Origin: CAXXOK01 sp963675365
Lineage (GTDB): Bacteria; Bacillota; Clostridia; Christensenellales; Aristaeellaceae
Length of the DNA stretch: 64,000 nucleotides
Assembly (NCBI GenBank): GCA_963675365.2
Contig: CAXXVA010000003.1
Location: 124,001 to 188,000, forward strand
Direction of reading: 5' to 3'
Shown here one piece after another: positions 63,470-64,000 of this stretch (its first letter is position 1; every line of letters begins with the position of its first letter). The notes below the pieces were generated by a model that was given only the letters and a program-made list of their open reading frames with translations, was not told the DNA's origin and did not search any database. The position numbers and the translations under genes are program-made.

Positions 63470-63498
63470 TTGACATTTTGGTAAAATGAAGATATAAT
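63470..63498 (+). promoter_or_regulatory. Consensus sigma-A promoter of the SDR gene
   Basis: TTGACA (63470-63475), 17 bases, TATAAT (63493-63498): all twelve consensus bases are present. Such a strong promoter normally needs a repressor, which fits the upstream inverted repeat and the DeoR gene. Confidence 0.9.
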
Positions 63499-63544
63499 AT
63501 GATTAAATTAAGAAATTCAAAGAAATACTAAGTGGGTATGGTGT

Positions 63545-64000
63545 ATGGAACTTGAAAACAGGGTCGCGGTGGTTACCGGTGCGAATGGGTCAATTGGCAA
63601 GGCAATCTGTTTGGAACTCGCAAAACAAGGCGCTTGCGTAGCGCTTGACTATACTGCCAGACCCGAGACGGCGCAGGAAATCGCAGATGAGATCATCGGT
63701 GCGGGTGGACAGGCAATAGCTGTATGCGCGGATGTTACCAGTCCGGAGGAAACACAAACGCTGATGAAAAGCGTCGCCGACACCTGGGGCGGCGTGGATA
63801 TCGTGGTCAACGTTGCCGGCATTATGGATTCGGCGCCGCTGGAGCAAATGACGTACGAGCAATGGAACCGTGTGATCAATATCAACCTGTCCGGCGCGTT
63901 CAATATTTGCCGGGCGGCTATTGATTATCTAAAGAAAAGCAAATACGGACGCATCATCAGCATCGCCTCACAGGCGGCGTTCCGAGGCTCGATTGCCAAT
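63545..64000 (+). CDS. SDR-family oxidoreductase, 5' part only
   Basis: The first 152 residues of a short-chain dehydrogenase; the gene runs off the right edge. The NAD(P) motif is TGANGSIG (11-18), followed by NVAG near 90 and the beginning of the active-site segment (RIISIASQAA) with the catalytic Ser; the YxxxK motif would come just outside. It is probably a sugar dehydrogenase of the rhamnose or related locus. An NAD-dependent L-rhamnose dehydrogenase is one possibility, but the sequence in the window does not prove it. Confidence 0.88.
   Translation, partial: MELENRVAVVTGANGSIGKAICLELAKQGACVALDYTARPETAQEIADEIIGAGGQAIAVCADVTSPEETQTLMKSVADTWGGVDIVVNVAGIMDSAPLEQMTYEQWNRVININLSGAFNICRAAIDYLKKSKYGRIISIASQAAFRGSIAN

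Larger units (their letters stand above)
62969..63544. other. Control region of the SDR gene with a possible gene remnant
   Basis: A 576-base region. On the minus strand from about 63200 to 62950 an uninterrupted frame without a start codon reads PQGVCVYADDTHPAQGGYHM and ends at a TAG; it looks coding-like but is not recognised. The part 63380-63544 is AT-rich and has the inverted repeat 63411-63456 and the promoter 63470-63498. Confidence 0.5.

Noticed and set aside
1..64000. CRISPR array, prophage or conjugation genes
   Set aside because: No regularly spaced repeats and no cas, phage or conjugation genes seen; the only mobile element is the IS256-type copy.

Overview
The window looks like part of the chromosome of an anaerobic, saccharolytic and amino-acid-fermenting Bacillota (Clostridia). 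The evidence is the YesM/YesN-type two-component pairs, LplB/LplC-type sugar permeases, a class Ibeta DAHP synthase, strong AGGAGG-type ribosome binding sites, an ADP-forming acyl-CoA synthetase and ferredoxin-dependent 2-oxoacid oxidoreductases. A Christensenellales-like lineage would fit, because three of the four ABC solute-binding proteins have Sec signal peptides without a lipobox cysteine, but this placement is inference. There are no rRNA genes, intact tRNA genes, CRISPR arrays or phage genes.

Region 1 (1-13.6 kb) is a sugar-uptake and glycoside-degradation locus. A YesM/YesN pair, a GH63/trehalase-like glycosidase and an epimerase lie on the minus strand. They are divergent from an LplB/LplC permease pair, a secreted binding protein, a Gfo/Idh/MocA oxidoreductase lacking the usual EKP motif, a five-bladed propeller glycosidase and a GH42 beta-galactosidase.

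Region 2 (13.9-33.8 kb) is richer in G+C and reads as a peptide and amino-acid fermentation island. On the minus strand are an amidohydrolase, an oligopeptide-binding protein and an M42 aminopeptidase. Divergent from them are OppBCDF, a 51-residue membrane protein, an AprA/SdhA-like flavoprotein with a two-cluster ferredoxin, an ADP-forming acyl-CoA synthetase and a FadR-type GntR regulator. Two TGGTCAGACC boxes sit just downstream of a good promoter in front of oppB. After a strong terminator come an Lrp regulator and, divergent from it, IorA, IorB, a PLP aminotransferase, glutamate dehydrogenase and a small membrane protein. The logic is: import peptides, cut them, transaminate, oxidise the aryl-2-oxoacid with ferredoxin, make ATP from the aryl-acyl-CoA, and spend reducing power on an unknown acceptor through the flavoprotein/ferredoxin pair. 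AroF is convergent with this island. The island is flanked by two related sequences that resemble tRNA 3' ends, each followed by a terminator.

Region 3 (35.6-64 kb) is an L-rhamnose or rhamnoside locus. It contains an AraC gene split by an IS256-family element, a secreted GH106 alpha-L-rhamnosidase, a GPH-type symporter, a second AraC regulator, a secreted GH78 alpha-L-rhamnosidase, a decayed class II aldolase, a ribose/rhamnose-type ABC transporter, a three-component sensor (histidine kinase with an in-frame stop, AraC-type response regulator, sugar-binding lipoprotein), a ribulose-phosphate 3-epimerase family protein, a phosphohexomutase, L-rhamnose isomerase, a DeoR regulator and the start of an SDR dehydrogenase. 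No rhamnulokinase or intact rhamnulose-phosphate aldolase is visible here.
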